NCBI GenBank assembly: GCA_011503125.2
Contig: WWBZ02000001.1
Location: 3,410,001-3,474,000 of the forward strand
DNA: 64,000 nt
Direction of reading: 5' to 3'
Origin: Botryosphaeria dothidea
Taxonomy: Eukaryota; Ascomycota; Dothideomycetes; Botryosphaeriales; Botryosphaeriaceae
Shown: positions 23,807 through 35,798 of the stretch, in pieces
How the letters are laid out: each line of letters begins with the position of its first letter
Position numbering within the stretch: the stretch's first letter is position 1
The notes under the pieces: generated by a model
Databases searched by the model: none
Told to the model about the DNA's origin: nothing
The model's input: only the letters and a program-made list of their open reading frames with translations
Made by a program: the position numbers and the translations under genes

Positions 23807-24939
23807 TCAGATACCCGAAGAACCCTTCAAGGGGGCGTACACATTTGTGGTCCCCCAAATCCTGATGCCTTCCTTCTCCTTCTCATCGACCCAAGGCGTC
23901 TCAACGGTCTCTAGATGCGCAAGGTGCCTCTTCAGCGCCTCCAAGCTCTGTTCAGTAACGAAGAACTCCGTATCGCCTTCGTATCTGAACTTCTCCAACT
24001 CCGCCAGGTCCAGCCAGTGCGTCCTCTTGCAGTCGACATAGCAACCCTTGGGCAGCTTCTTGTCGCCCTCAGTAAACATGACCGGTAAGCCGTCGTGGTT
24101 CTCGGTGATGCCGTTGTAGAAGAGCAGGAACCACTCGCGGTACTTGGTCGGATTGCGCGCGTGAGCCCACTTCTCTTCGCACGTCTTGTCGCCCCAGGTC
24201 GTGAGCGTGGTGACGAGCGCCTTGTGGCCGTTGACATTGATGACTACGCCGGGGTGTCCGCGCCAAGACTTCTCGCCGTCGGGATTCTTGACGAAGAGCA
24301 CGCGGCGGAGGGTGAGTTCGTGTGCGTGGAGCTTCTTGCTGACAAGCTGCATGTAGCGCTTGCGAGCAGACAGATGCGCGGGGATCGGAAGCTGCGGCGA
24401 AAGAGTTGGTGGGAGTGCGACGGGAATGGTGGTGCTGGACGGTGCGGTGGGAGTGGGTGTGGTTATCAGAGTTGTGGAATCTTGGGCGGGCGGCCCAGGA
24501 GCTTCCTCCTTAGGCGCATTGTTATTGAGCTCGGCCAGGGCGGCAAAGCTATTCGTCATTTCCGCGATCAGGGACGACGTATTGGAGTTTGTGTGGGAGT
24601 ACGAGCGGGACGAGGAACCCGGACCCGTCTGGCCGCTGTTCTGAGGGACGGAGGAATGCTCCCGGCGCCAACTCGAGGCCGTCCTCCATGGCTGGGAATT
24701 TGCGGGAGAGCTTCTATTCGCCAGAGGACGTTGATTGCGGGCGCCGCTTCCGGAGCGCGTCCAGGTCTCGGTGCCTGGGCCACCGTTGGAGGAAGAAGAG
24801 GAAGGATAATTGCCTGCCAAATGGTTTAGGACGTTTTAGCTGAAGAAGCTGCTAGTCAAGCTTGGAGAAGGCTCTTCCGTGGCATACCTTGAGTATCGCT
24901 GTTGCGGCGCCAGAGCGGGACGTTGGCACTGGAAGACAT
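23807..24939 (-). CDS. array gene A1: disordered N-terminus plus HPxVI domain
   Basis: Predicted exons 24888-24939 (52 nt, MSSSANVPLWRRNSDTQ) and 23807-24813; donor GTATGC, acceptor GGCAG; 352 residues. Residues 1-150 are Ser/Asn/Gly/Pro-rich. The conserved domain begins near residue 185 (LTLRRVLFVKNPDGEKSW), then RGHPGVVINVNGHKALVTTL, TTWGDKTCEEKWAHARNP, and a C-terminal CYVDCKRTHWLDLAELEKF helix region. It ends about 20 residues after a WVDEKEKEGIRIW element. I do not recognise an established family; the strand order resembles PemK/MazF-like barrels. First gene (right-to-left transcription) of the minus-strand array, intact. Confidence 0.82.
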
Positions 24940-26168
24940 CTCTGGGAGCCGGAAAGATGGGGGAGGAGGGAAAGAGATGGTGGAGTTGAGAAAGGAATGT
25001 ATGAGGGAATCGATGGCGTAGCGGAGTGGTGCGCCGAAGCCGCGAGGTAAGGATAGCTCGCCGAACCCCAGTCCAAGTCACGGGAGCGCGTCGGGATCGC
25101 GTGGAGGATCTGGAACCGTCCAGGACACAAGCTCTTTGAGCCTGCCGAAGACATCCCGGGAGTGAACCCTTTACCGCCTGCACATTTATCATCCCATCTC
25201 AGTGAATGGGCTCCAAGGTGCCGATCGGTAAGTCACTCCGCGGTGGCACTGTGCTGACAGCTCAAACAGGTCAAATCACTCTGCGACATCAGGAAACCTC
25301 GCAATGTTGTCACACCAATCTTCGATGTGCCATTAAACCTGCGCTGCGGTTGATAGGGAATTGAACAAGCAGGCTATCGATCTGTTCGATTCCCAATGCT
25401 CTCTCCCCCATTCGGCAGCGCCTCAATCCCGTTCGCTACGACATATGTACAACTGAGTGCGTGAATTATACTACCTGAACAAGATGGGTTTACTCCAATT
25501 CGCGAAAGTATATAATCATCAAGAGTTTGAGGCATTGTTTGCGAGATAATTGCGGGCTCGGGTTCAGACGTGTTGCGACCGGAAGCTCAGGTACACACAA
25601 AGCCGAAGACTAAATTCAGATATAAGCATTCTGAACCACAACTACGCTGCCCTTGTAGTAGTTCGGCTTTATGTGTTTTTTGAGTTTTGAGCTTGCAAAC
25701 GATGCAGTCGCGCTGTCACGGTGCGAATTGGCGTTCGCGCCATGCCAAATGTGGAAGTGCGCTAATAATTGGCACTAACCGAAACTGGCAAATATACTTC
25801 CCTCAGATTCGACCACGGATCTCTCACGACTAGAGTTTTGCGAAGACATCAATACCTATACTACGCATGATAAAGAATCGAACCCTATCATTACATACCT
25901 TATACGCTCCGCAAACTTACTTTACCCATACAGCAATTTGCAGATGCATCGTAGAAGAATAAAATACCAAACTGAACACCAGTCGAAATCGATGCCTTTT
26001 CATTTGTAAATCCCTGGAACTTCTTTGGCCTGATTAATGAAAACAAAATGAAGAATTTCTGATACTGCTGGCCTGGGACAAGGTGTGCAAATGCCCCAAA
26101 GCCACCGCCCCAATCGCTGCTGCCATGACCATTCCCCCTGTCGAGTGAAAGGATCTCTACAATGTGTC
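24940..26168. other. spacer between A1 and A2
   Basis: About 1.2 kb. No gene recognised; presumably the A1 promoter and the A2 3' region. Confidence 0.45.
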
Positions 26169-26402
26169 TCAGAAGAAGTCAGCACGGAATCTAGATAGTT
26201 TCTCAGAGCCAGGGAATGTGTTGGTGCCTTTGCTAGCACCCCCCTGGAAGGGCCATTCCTCATTGGGGAGAACGCCGGTTCGCTTGGCCTCCACGTACCG
26301 GATGATCGTGGCGAGATCAACCCCGTTCCACGGGTACTCCCCAGAATCCAAAATCTCGCTGATGGTGCGGCCTCTAATCATCTTCTCGAAGAACTCCTCT
26401 GG
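26169..26402 (-). other. in-frame continuation of A2 beyond the TGA
   Basis: The same reading frame goes on past the TGA for 77 codons. It includes PEEFFEKMIRGRTISEIL, GEYPWNGVDLATIIRYVEAK and RTGVLPNE. The A3 protein ends with the homologous GDYPWNPRDLATIFRYLEAK and KTGLLPDEG, so this segment is ancestral coding sequence. It would be expressed only by readthrough, or it is a relic if A2 is a pseudogene. Confidence 0.75.
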
Positions 26403-27730
26403 TCATTCGAGGTCCTCCTCGTTCAAGAAGGCCTCCTTGTCCGTGGCCTCCTCCTCCACGTAGCGCTCGATCTCGCTCACGTGGACGAACCTGACGGCAC
26501 GGCAGTCGAGGAAGGTGCGGTACGAGAAGATCCTACCAGGACCATATCGCACCATGCCCACGTCATCGTGGTCCAGCTTTCCACGGTGCGCAACGAGCGG
26601 GAAGAAGCTGCGCTGGAGCTGCGGGTCTTTGGCGTGAGCGAGCTTCTTGTCGCGCCCCTGCTTGCCCCAGGTCGTTGTCATGATGAGACCGACCACGCTG
26701 CCCCATGCCCCCATGATGACGCCTGGATGGTTGCGCCAGCCCTCAGCTGCATCAGCCTTGCTGTCACGCTCGGCTCTTTTGATTTGGATAAACCGGCGGG
26801 TTGTATACTCGTTTGCCCGCAACGTTTTGCTGAAAGGTCGGCACCCAGATACTGGCTGGTTATTTCGGGATATTGAAGACGATGGATTGGCAGACAGCAC
26901 GTTGAATATGATCGGCGTTGTACTAAGCAGGTGTCGAGCGGATTGTTGCTGGGAGCTACTCCTGGTGTGCAACTCGCCCTCAGAGCTGGAGCTGGACTTC
27001 TGAGGAGTTTGAACTCCAGTCTCTGAATGCCCCGCGTCAGTGTTGCTCCTGATTCCTGCAGAAGAGCCGGAAGGAAACGAGTTGTTGTCCATCAGGGTGT
27101 CAATGTTGATGGTGAGGGCTCCTACAGGCACCACGTTGTTGCGTTGCTTGTTGCTAGCCAGTTTTCGATCTTTTCTGGTGCACTTTGACGACTTGACTGA
27201 TGCGCCGTACATCTGCTGCAAGTCCAGTGGCGTGGACTTCTTCAGCTGGACCTCGCCCTTCCCTTCCTGGCTCAAAGACTCTAGTGAACTACACGAGGAT
27301 TGTCCATTACCCTTATTGTCGCCGCCGTGATCCTGGATTTGCTCGTCACTGTCCGGAGTATTGACAGGGCAAGCCTTCGTAGGTGCACACGAGATTCCCG
27401 CCGAGGCGGAACCACCAGTTGTAAGAGTGCTTGAACCCCTTAGCGTGGTGCCGCTCAAGCGGTGTTCCGAAAATGTAGTAGATTTGAGCTTCTCATTGGC
27501 ATTACCCTTGTTCCTGAAAGTCCAGTAGAAAGCTGAGGCCTTATCGTCGGAAGTGAAGGAATCGGCTCTTCGCTCTCGAGAGGCTTGTGTTGCTTGACTT
27601 TTTCTGGAGATTGCGGAATCGCGGCCTTTGGATTGCTGCACCTGTCCAGTTGGAGAAGGCCATTATTCTTCTTCCTTCTTCTCGTGGTGTTGGTGGGCCT
27701 CTCGACGTAGGTGAACTTTCCCTTGACCAT
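26403..27730 (-). CDS. array gene A2: HPxVI-domain protein interrupted by an in-frame TGA
   Basis: The start at 27730 (MVKGKFTYVERP...RRRKKNNG) is chosen because A3 begins with a matching MGRVKFPYKSVP...KKKRRRNG. The reading frame changes near 27600-27640; a GTGCAG donor with a CTCCAG acceptor would fix it but the intron would be only 38 nt, so this junction is unresolved. The main frame carries TRRFIQIKRAER, EGWRNHPGVIMGAWG, TTTWGKQGRDKKLAHAKDP, RSFFPL and FLDCRAVRFVHVSEIERYVEE. The frame stops at TGA 26405-26403 in the middle of the conserved C-terminal helix region, and coding character continues downstream. Closest relative is A3. Confidence 0.7.
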
Positions 27731-28523
27731 CTTCGCGGGTGGTCGTCGGTGTGAGCGGCGGTCAAGCGAGAAGAGACGAGTCCCTGTCAAAGCTGCATCA
27801 TTAGCATCAGTGCATGCACTCAAAGAAGGAGAGCTGCTATCTCACAGGTCGGTAAGGATACAAGTCCTCTGTGTAGGGGTAAGGAGTCAAAACACCGGTA
27901 GCTGCTCTAAGGTTGTGATGCAGAAGCGGAAGAAGTGCGCAGGATTGCAGTGGTTCTGGCAATGCGGGTCGATGTAGTATGTAGGTCGATGCTGTGGAGA
28001 GGGAGTGGGTAGCCGCCGCGGCGCGTTCAGTTGTTTGGGGCCTCAATGGAGGGCGGCGGTCTCGAGGGCGCGCGCGCTTCGGCATTGCACACAAACGCGC
28101 CGCTGACACGCACCACGGCCGTGACGGCGTAACACGCTCGACCAACTGCGCTCATTCGTACTTGGTCAAGATGGTTGCGCAAAGCAAAAGGCGTGTAGTA
28201 GTGCACAATGAGACAATCGTAGGCCAGTTTAACACTTGGCCCTGCGGTTTACTTTTCTCGTTACAGAACGTCCTGACGCGCCTGACTGCAAAACAAAAGT
28301 ACTCTCTTCATCGAAAATAAAGCCGTAAGCGTCATAGAAGCACTCTGGGAGCAAAAATATACACGTTTTGTCGGATAATGAAGTAGAAGTTTGTGCGCAT
28401 TCTGTTATTTGCAATAGTCCCGGTAAAAATCAAATGAGTATCCATCCCATAGCTAGGCTCATTCACCCCAGTAAAACAATATTCTGCAAGTTTTCTATAT
28501 CGCAGAGAGCGGCTTTAGATAGC
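27731..28523. other. spacer between A2 and A3
   Basis: About 0.8 kb, with a GC-rich part at 28.0-28.1 kb upstream of A2. No gene. Confidence 0.45.
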
Positions 28524-29701
28524 TCAGCCTTCGTCAGGAAGTAACCCAGTCTTCTTTGCCTCCAGATAGCGGAAGATGGTGGCCAAGTCACGCGGGTTCC
28601 ATGGATAGTCTCCTGAAGCTTTGATATCTGCGAAGGTGCGGTCCCTAGTCAGATTACCCCGAAAATCCTCGACTTTATTCAGCGAGGCCTCAGTGAGGAA
28701 AGCTTCCTTGTCCGTTGTGTCCTTTTCCACATAACTCTCCAGCTGCGACTTGCGGACAAAGCGGCATGCACGAATATCGAGCCAAGACTTTGCCTGGAAT
28801 ATGTTCTTCGAGCCCTCGAAATTCAGCATGCCGTACTTGTCGTAGTCGAGCTTGTTGACGTATTTTAGGAGGGGAAAAAAAAGCTCAACCTCAGCTCCCG
28901 CTCTTGGATGCCGTCGACCTGTCCAAACTTGTCGTTCCGGCCTCCGCAGCTGTTCCAGGTCGAGGAAGCACAGACAGCAACCAGATCGCCCCACGTCCCG
29001 AGTATAACGCCCGGGTGTCCGCGCCAGCCTTCGTGTGTCTTGGTTGGCGACTGTTGAGATCTGGACGATGCGACGCCGGGTATACTCGTCGTCTCGGAGT
29101 CTCTTGTTGGACTTGAACGCGTCGAGCTTTGGTCGGCTCTGCCTGCGCCACTCGGGTATATTTGACTGTACCTTCACCGCGGTACTGTGCTGCGAGCCGA
29201 TAGGCAGCGAGCCATTGATGTCCTCCAGTTGGCCTTCTGCACCCGTATGGTTATGAAGAAGAGAACCAGCGGGATGAGAAAGTGCCGAAGACAGCTGTGG
29301 CATTGCGGAAGGGCCGAGACTTCTGGTGGATAAAGCGGGCTCTGAATTGCTACTGACATTCGAGAGATCAGTTGGTAAATTTTCAAGGGCTCCAGCCGGA
29401 GAAGAAAAGGCGGAACTCTGATCGTCATTCTTGATCAGGATCTCGAGGTGCTTTTTGGCAGCGAGATTGGGTTGAGTGCTGAATAGCGACGGAAATGAAG
29501 GCGGTGGATGCGAGCGTCCGGCCTCAGATGCTTGGAAGCGTTTGGTGGACTTGGCCGCACACGAGCCTCAGGGTTCTGTGGATCGTCCGAATGGTCGGAG
29601 GTACTAGTCTCAGCGGGATCTGCTTTTCCATTTCTGCGTCTCTTCTTCTTAGAAGATGTGCTTTCTGGCACCGACTTGTAGGGAAACTTGACTCTCCCCA
29701 T
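28524..29701 (-). pseudogene. array gene A3: HPxVI-domain gene with frameshifts
   Basis: Starts MGRVKFPYKSVPES...KKKRRRNG like A2. The HPxVI element is not in the main frame: EGWRGHPGVILGTWGDLVAV is encoded in another frame between an (AC)3 run at 29033-29038 and an A8/T8 run at 28875-28882. Two indels at these simple repeats (about +1, then a compensating change) explain it. The long ORF therefore stays open but reads about 50 wrong residues. Downstream the frame is normal: KSWLDIRACRFVRKSQLESYVEKDTTDKEAFLTE and the YPWNPRDLATIFRYLEAK end. A further frame change lies between exon 1 and the main frame near 29.5 kb. Either a decaying gene or sequence errors at the repeats. Confidence 0.7.
28875..28882 (-). 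repeat. T8 run (minus strand) at a frameshift in A3
   Basis: Homopolymer in the coding strand of A3 where the reading frame returns to that of the conserved C-terminal half. A tract of 6 or 9 T would restore continuity with the HPxVI segment. Confidence 0.8.
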
Positions 29702-31702
29702 TCCGATCCTTCCTACGTATGGTATAACATAAGACGCTGTGAGCTGGAAAATGGTCAGATCTATGGGATAAGAATGGTCAAAGCCACTTGAGAGCTCGTG
29801 GGTAGTGGCGTGGCCGACTTACAAATGGAAAGAGAGAAGTCGCAAATAATATGGCGCCAGAGAAGAATGAGACAGACACCGAACCAAGAGGAAATCCAGA
29901 AACAGAGCCCCTACAGTAGTGTGAGAGTAGTCTGTCTGAGAATCCAAGTTGACGTAGAGGGTGGTGCTGTAGAGGAAGTGGGCGATATGTCGTGTTGTTG
30001 ATGTGGGATTATATAGCTTGCAAAGGGAGCGAGAGCGCGCACACCTTGACGTCGAGCGCGCCCGTAGCAGGTACCCAGGACGACCGCACGGAAATCATGC
30101 GCCCGGAAAAGTAGGGAACTCATTGGTTCACAGGCTGGGAGATATGACCGCGCGGCGCGTAGATGCGCCGTAAAACAACAAGGACACGTAATTCATGAAC
30201 AATGCATGTTAAGACACTCAACCATCGACGCCCATGGGGAGGCCAACTGTGAGCAATGGGAAATAATTCTTGCTAGAGAAAAGCGTTGGTGGTTTTATAG
30301 GCCGTTGCATTGCTTCTGCTCCACTGATGGCACATAGCCCGCGGTACAGCGACGCTGCAAGCACTTCGCATTTGAGCAGAGGTCCTGCGCCAACCGCAAC
30401 GCCTCGAAAACAGACGACGTAGCTGGAGACAGGAATTTTTTTCTTGAGCCGAACTGCAGATGAGCGGCTAGGCGTGCTTATATATGCTTGAGGTCCTGGA
30501 GACTTTGCTTCTGGCATTTGGTTCATCTGTTCCACCACGGTCACGCACCTGAGTCTGGCAACACTTGTGCCGCTAGAAGTGCAGTGGGAAATAGCCGCAC
30601 TGATAAGTGCACGACCACGTGCAGGGAGGGATGGAACACATGACCGAAACTCACAGCCACTATGGCAATCCACAACCTGGCTACTATCAGCAAGTCACGG
30701 GAAGGCGCCGCAAATGCGGGGAGCTCATTGGTTCATCAAGGAGCAGCTACACAGCCAACCACTACTATTTTCTAAAGCTATCAATGCCAATGCGCTCCCA
30801 GACGATAATTATTGCATGATTACATCTATCTGCGCAAGGTGTTCTGCGCTGCCGAATCACCCTCGCAGAAGACCTAGAGGCGACCGCAGCATGGCAGGGT
30901 CCAAAATTGCTCCCGCCTAGAGTATCCAGCATCGCTGATGTACAAACCCCTTCATCTTGCCACAGAAGTTTGTAGCGGAGGGATTATTCAACAGGAGAAG
31001 ACAACGTACAGCAGCCGTGTCTATTGCGGGACGATGAAAGAACAGCGCGCAAGCGGGGAAACTGGGAGTTCGTTGTTTGAATTCATAGAAAGAAACACAA
31101 TGGAACAAAGAATCACTGACGAACTTGGTATCGGGAATGACCCTCTTGCGACATGCCATTCCGTGCTGTGATGGAAAGTTAAAATTCCACAAATTCCATT
31201 TGATTGCTACACTGACACCAACGTTTAAAAGCTTTCATGTGCGGTAGCAATGGTTTTACTTGAATGATCATAAAACCACTGGAGCTTACAGCTCTGTGGG
31301 AAACAGTGTCACAAGGTATGAGATACAGGGTACAACAACGCCGTTTGGGTATTGGTCTTCAAGCAGATAGTACATACAGGCATCGCGTGTATACTTCAGC
31401 AGGATGGCATTTTGTTTAATGTTTGTTCATTGCACACAACGATCTTTCCAACCATCGCTTATCATTCCAGTAAAGAGCATTCGGGGTATCATGATCTAAA
31501 GTAGGATAAACCAGAACACACCACCGCATGATACCCAAAATTTCTAAGGACGCTGATGAAATCCCAATATAGACCCAAAATGCAAATGATCCCTCCACTG
31601 AGCTCAACCGTGCGTAGTCCTCTTAGGCCACTTGCGCCCCCAAACCAGTGCCGCCCGGTCCTGAAAGCGACGGTTTGGCAACCTTCAGAGAACTTGCCAG
31701 CC
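29702..31702. other. spacer between A3 and A4
   Basis: Two kilobases with no supported gene. A TATA-like CTATATAAT (minus strand, 30009-30017) lies about 310 bp upstream of the A3 start. Confidence 0.45.
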
Positions 31703-32689
31703 TCAAGGCTGCTCCTTCTCTGCCACGAGCCGGGCGAACTCCTGAAGACACCTCTGGTCCTCCGGATTCCAAGGCGAATCCTCGACGTAGGCCAGCTCGC
31801 ACGCCTTCTTCCTGACGAACGCAAGGTCCTCGGGGCTCAGGCGAGCCTGCTCCTGCGTGCCGTTGCGGAAGTACCTGCGCAGGTGCCTCTTGCGGACCCG
31901 GCGCGCGCCGCGCAGGTCGAGGAACGTCTCCTTCTCGAAGATGCACGCGCCCTCGAGGTGCACGACGGGCGAGCGGTCCCCGTTGTCCCGCAGCCCTTGC
32001 GCGTCGGTCGACTCGCCGATCAGGCAGAACGAGCGGTGGTACAGCGGCTGGTCGTGCGCCTGGTCGAACTTGCGGCCGCGCCCCAGGTCGCCCCAGCCAG
32101 TCGCCGTGAAGACGAAGACGGCGTCGCGGTTGATATCGAGCGCGACGACGGCCGGGTGGTTGCGCCAGCCCTCGTTCTGGCACGCGGGCACGGCGGGGTC
32201 GGCGTTGACGTAGACGAAGAGGCCCGCGACGCAGTCCTCGCGGCGGAGCAGCTTGAGCTGCGGGTCGAACTTGGACGGCGAGCGGCTGAGGCGCAGAGAG
32301 CGCAGGAGGTCGGACAGCGGCCGCGAGCTGATGGTTGGCATGGCTTGGAACTGGCCCATTGGCTGCTGTGACATTGGTAGAACGGGCCGGTTCTCCTTGT
32401 CTGCGGTGCATGACGCTGTGCGCCCGCGAGATGGTGCACGCCGGCGCCATTCTGGTGTTCTGGTGGCTGGAGCAGACTGAGAGCGGTCCGTCTGATGCAA
32501 AGCTTCGGACCGAGGATGTTCTCTCCCAGCTTCACCGTCGTTATCCGAGGGACCATCGCTAGGCGCTGTATTGCTGTTATCGAGCGCCGAAGCAGTTGTC
32601 TTGCTCCGCGGCCGATCGACAGTTAGAACCGAGTTCTTGTCTCCATTCTGGGGCGAAGAAGGTCCAGGGCCTCTCTGTTCTTGCATCAT
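31703..32689 (-). CDS. array gene A4: HPxVV-domain protein
   Basis: Single open frame of 328 residues starting MMQEQRGPGPSSPQ. The first 150 residues are Ser/Asn/Arg/Gln-rich. The domain starts at about residue 150: LRREDCVAGLFVYVNADP, EGWRNHPAVVALDINRDAVF, TATGWGDLGRGRKFDQAHD, YHRSFCLIG, then HLEGACIFEKETFLDLRGAR and RVRKRHLRRYF. It ends with a WNPEDQRCLQEFARLV helix. This is one of the best preserved group-A members. The GLFVYV strand before HPAVV corresponds to the G-hydrophobic-V strand of PemK-like barrels. A TATAAA lies at 33117-33122 about 430 bp upstream. Confidence 0.85.
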   Translation of the reverse strand: MMQEQRGPGPSSPQNGDKNSVLTVDRPRSKTTASALDNSNTAPSDGPSDNDGEAGREHPRSEALHQTDRSQSAPATRTPEWRRRAPSRGRTASCTADKENRPVLPMSQQPMGQFQAMPTISSRPLSDLLRSLRLSRSPSKFDPQLKLLRREDCVAGLFVYVNADPAVPACQNEGWRNHPAVVALDINRDAVFVFTATGWGDLGRGRKFDQAHDQPLYHRSFCLIGESTDAQGLRDNGDRSPVVHLEGACIFEKETFLDLRGARRVRKRHLRRYFRNGTQEQARLSPEDLAFVRKKACELAYVEDSPWNPEDQRCLQEFARLVAEKEQP

Positions 32690-33598
32690 GTGCTACTTGT
32701 AGGATGTATGCAAGAAGGAAGCTAGGTATCATATGTCAGCGGTCTGTGTCTGGATTTGTGTCTGATCGGAAGAGTATCCAGGCAGAGACCTACCAGGGAT
32801 GCGATATTGACAGGAGGCAAGGACGCAACCGACTGGTCGAGAAAGGACTCGATGGGAGGATTTTGGGCGCGGCTGTTGGCAACATCAGTGAATTCCACGC
32901 ATAAGGACGGCTGAGGGTGTCATGGGCGTGGCTTACAGTGTACGATGAGGGCAGCTATCGTTGTGTAGATACAAGATTGGTAGCCACAGCCGACGAAAGA
33001 CGTGCCGATGATGGTACAGTAGCGTCAAGAAAGGAGAATTGGGGGCGAGTGCGTGAAGTAGAGTGGCGGTGGGTGGGAATGTTTAGAGTGTCGTTGTCGC
33101 TGCTTGAATGGAAGGCTTTATACGCGCAAGCTCGGAGAGGCTGGGAAATTAGTGAAATGCGCGTCCGGGGTCTCAATAGACCGCGCTGGTGAGCAGATTG
33201 AGCCGCGCGTACGAATTCACATCCACCATGAAGAGGAATGAACCTCGAAGCCCATGGAATGGTCCGGTGCGGAACCAGCAACGGACAGCGGCGAACCCAG
33301 GAGGCTCTTGAGACTGATAACTTTTATATGATATGATGTAGTTGTTTATATGAATATCCAAAGAGCAAATAAACTATCTTCTTATCAATTGGCACACAAG
33401 AGATCGGCTTGGAAAGTTCGTGCAACCAGGGGATTCTTTCCAGACAATGCTGTTATCATTTAATTCATGCAGTACGGTTGAGGTGCTCTTGTATCTTAAA
33501 TGCCAACCTCTATCCTACAGTCCTCTCAAGTGTAATTGATAATGAAGAATAAGATTAAACAAACGGAATTGATCAATGACCCGAATCCCTCAAAAGAA
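32690..33598. other. spacer between A4 and A5
   Basis: 0.9 kb, no gene; contains the likely A4 promoter (TATAAA, minus strand, 33117-33122). Confidence 0.45.
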
Positions 33599-34741
33599 TC
33601 AACAATTTTTAACCCATTCCCGAATCGTCTCTTGGTCGTGAGAATCCCACTGCAGATCATCGCAACCAGCGAGCATCCGAAGATGGTTCTTAACCATCTC
33701 GAAGGCCTCCTCGGTCAGAAACGCCTCCCTGGTCGTGCCATATTGGAAGTATTTCTCCACTTCCCACAAGTCCACCTCGCGGACGCCACGGCAGTCCAAA
33801 AAGGTCTCCTTCTCGAAGAGGTCGGCGCCTTCCATTTCGAGGATGGGAACGTGGCTTGGGATGCTCATCCTCCTCTCCGCGGACGCAGTCCTCCCGAGCA
33901 AGCAGAACGACTTCTGGTACGAGACCAGGTGTTTTGCATCCCTGAACTTCTCGTCGAACCCGAGCGTGCCCCATCCGGTAATCGTGAGAAGCAGTACTTT
34001 GTACCCACGACGCCCAATTATGAGAGCCGGATGGGCATGCCAGCCCTGCGCCGACTTGTCCTCTTTGTCTATCTCGGGGATCGGCCGCACGAAGATGAAG
34101 CGCCTGTCGGTGCATTCATCCTCGACAAGGACCTTGGCCGAGCGCTGGACACAGGTAAGCTTCGTAGGAGATATCCTGCCATCCTCAGCCGGTTTTGTGC
34201 CGTTAAGCCTGTTTTGGAGACTGCCTGGAGGTTGCTTTACGCGGATAGGCTGGTCTTTGGCGCTGACTGGAGTGCTGTTGCCCCTCCACCACGAGCTGGC
34301 CATCAGATCTGGCCGAGACCTGCTCGCTGGTGGAAGCTTTGGTCTGGAGGGCTGCTGGCGGGAGGTATCATTGCGGTCTCCCAGCGGGCCAGGACGGAGG
34401 AAGGGGGTTGCAGGCGACGGAGTCTTTAGGTTCCTACACTGCTGCTGGCCGCCCGCTGGTGTGATGGACAGTTTATCAAGCGCTGCCAGCTTCTCGGAAA
34501 GCGTGGATGACGTGCCTGAGGCGCGGGTTGGTGCCGTATTTGAGTTTGTGCTCGCCGTGTCTTCCGTGGATGCCGACCCGTCGGAACCGGCCGTGCCCGG
34601 GCGTCTGAGCAAGCCTCCGCAACGAGGCACCAGCAGATTTCCGGGCTGGTGGAGAGGTTTGTTCTGGTCGGGCATTATATCTTTGGGAGAACCCTGAATC
34701 TGATTCAAGATCTTTAAGCCTGCGACTGAAGAGTCAATCAT
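33599..34741 (-). CDS. array gene A5: HPxLI-domain protein
   Basis: Single open frame of 380 residues. The start at 34741 (MIDSSVAGLKIL) is the first ATG; the internal MPDQNKPLHQ at about residue 23 is an alternative, and a short upstream exon as in A1 is possible. The N-terminal 215 residues are Ser/Pro/Arg-rich. The domain has LVEDECTDRRFIFVRPIPEI, GWHAHPALIIGRRGYKVLLL, TITGWGTLGFDEKFRDAKH, YQKSFCLLGR, LEMEGADLFEKETFLDCRG and VREVDLWEVEKYFQYGTTRE. The last helix ends DSHDQETIREWVKNC. It is intact and closest to A4 in the FEKETFLD[CL]RG segment. Confidence 0.85.
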   Translation of the reverse strand: MIDSSVAGLKILNQIQGSPKDIMPDQNKPLHQPGNLLVPRCGGLLRRPGTAGSDGSASTEDTASTNSNTAPTRASGTSSTLSEKLAALDKLSITPAGGQQQCRNLKTPSPATPFLRPGPLGDRNDTSRQQPSRPKLPPASRSRPDLMASSWWRGNSTPVSAKDQPIRVKQPPGSLQNRLNGTKPAEDGRISPTKLTCVQRSAKVLVEDECTDRRFIFVRPIPEIDKEDKSAQGWHAHPALIIGRRGYKVLLLTITGWGTLGFDEKFRDAKHLVSYQKSFCLLGRTASAERRMSIPSHVPILEMEGADLFEKETFLDCRGVREVDLWEVEKYFQYGTTREAFLTEEAFEMVKNHLRMLAGCDDLQWDSHDQETIREWVKNC

Positions 34742-35798
34742 GAAGAAAAGATGGATGGATGCAAAGCTGATAACCTACTAGGAATAGAATTCGATAGACG
34801 ATTCCGAAAGCAGGAGGGAAGCGCAACATAACTTTATGTGTTGTTTACTACCTCAGAAGTGTTCGGGGGCTGATATACGGTTCGAGCTGCCCGATATGTC
34901 AGTGAACATATTAAATGCGAAAAGTGAAGTGGCTCCGCCGGCATTGTTTACATACAGGTCCTGATTGATGGAATGTCCGGAGCGAAGAGGCGTGCAATGT
35001 CACTGTATACAATGTTGAAACCCTTGAGAATGCCGCAGGAGACGGATGTCCGGTGTTTTTGGTTGATGGCGACTGTCGTCTCGAAAGGCTGGTCGGTGGA
35101 GGGGGAGGAAGGTCTTGGAGTTGACCGCGGCCGCTGCCTTTTCTGGGCGCGTTCGGGTGGCTGGATTGTCGACAAAAGTAATTCTAGAATAGTGAATCGA
35201 AGACCCACTTCTAAGTGATTGTTGGTGTTAAGTGTCCACTGGCTCAAATGGTGCAGGCGTCCACGGAATGACCGGGAGTATACCAAGGGAGGGAAAACAG
35301 AGTCCAGCAGCACTATATTATGGAAGAAATAGATGGAAAGATGTGAAAGAGAAACATGAATGATTTCATTCAGCAAAATCTACTTAGATTGGCCTCTCCA
35401 ACGGATGAAAGAACCAAAGATCCAAAGCGCCTTTCGATTGCGCGGCATTCCAACTTTCCAATTTGCATGGCAGCTACCGCCAGTTCCAGAAACGAAGAGC
35501 GGAAGAAATCATTTCCTGTGCTCCGAATACCCATATCCGAAGACCTTCAAAGCCGGCATTGAGAGACAAGACAAGATAGAACAAACAACGAAGGTCTCAG
35601 CTGAGCCATCATCCAACTGGTCCAAAATGGCGTTGGCGACCAAATCCCTCAAACATCCCAAAAGTCTTGTGTATCGTGCATATGGAGACCTGCAATGCTC
35701 TACAACATCTCCAATGCCATCTAAGCGCGAAGCTGAGCGCCGGATGACGTCCGTGAACTCCCTCAGAGTGCTTCGTCCACCCCATGCGCGACGTTCTC
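34742..35798. other. spacer between A5 and A6
   Basis: About 1.1 kb; overlapping short ORFs without domains. No gene supported. Confidence 0.45.

Noticed and set aside
31556..32371. 271-codon plus-strand ORF, Val/Ala/Arg-rich
   Set aside because: Mirror of the GC-rich A4 domain; no homology to anything recognised.
33536..34697. Two overlapping plus-strand ORFs of about 300 codons
   Set aside because: Antisense to A5, mutually overlapping, no domain.
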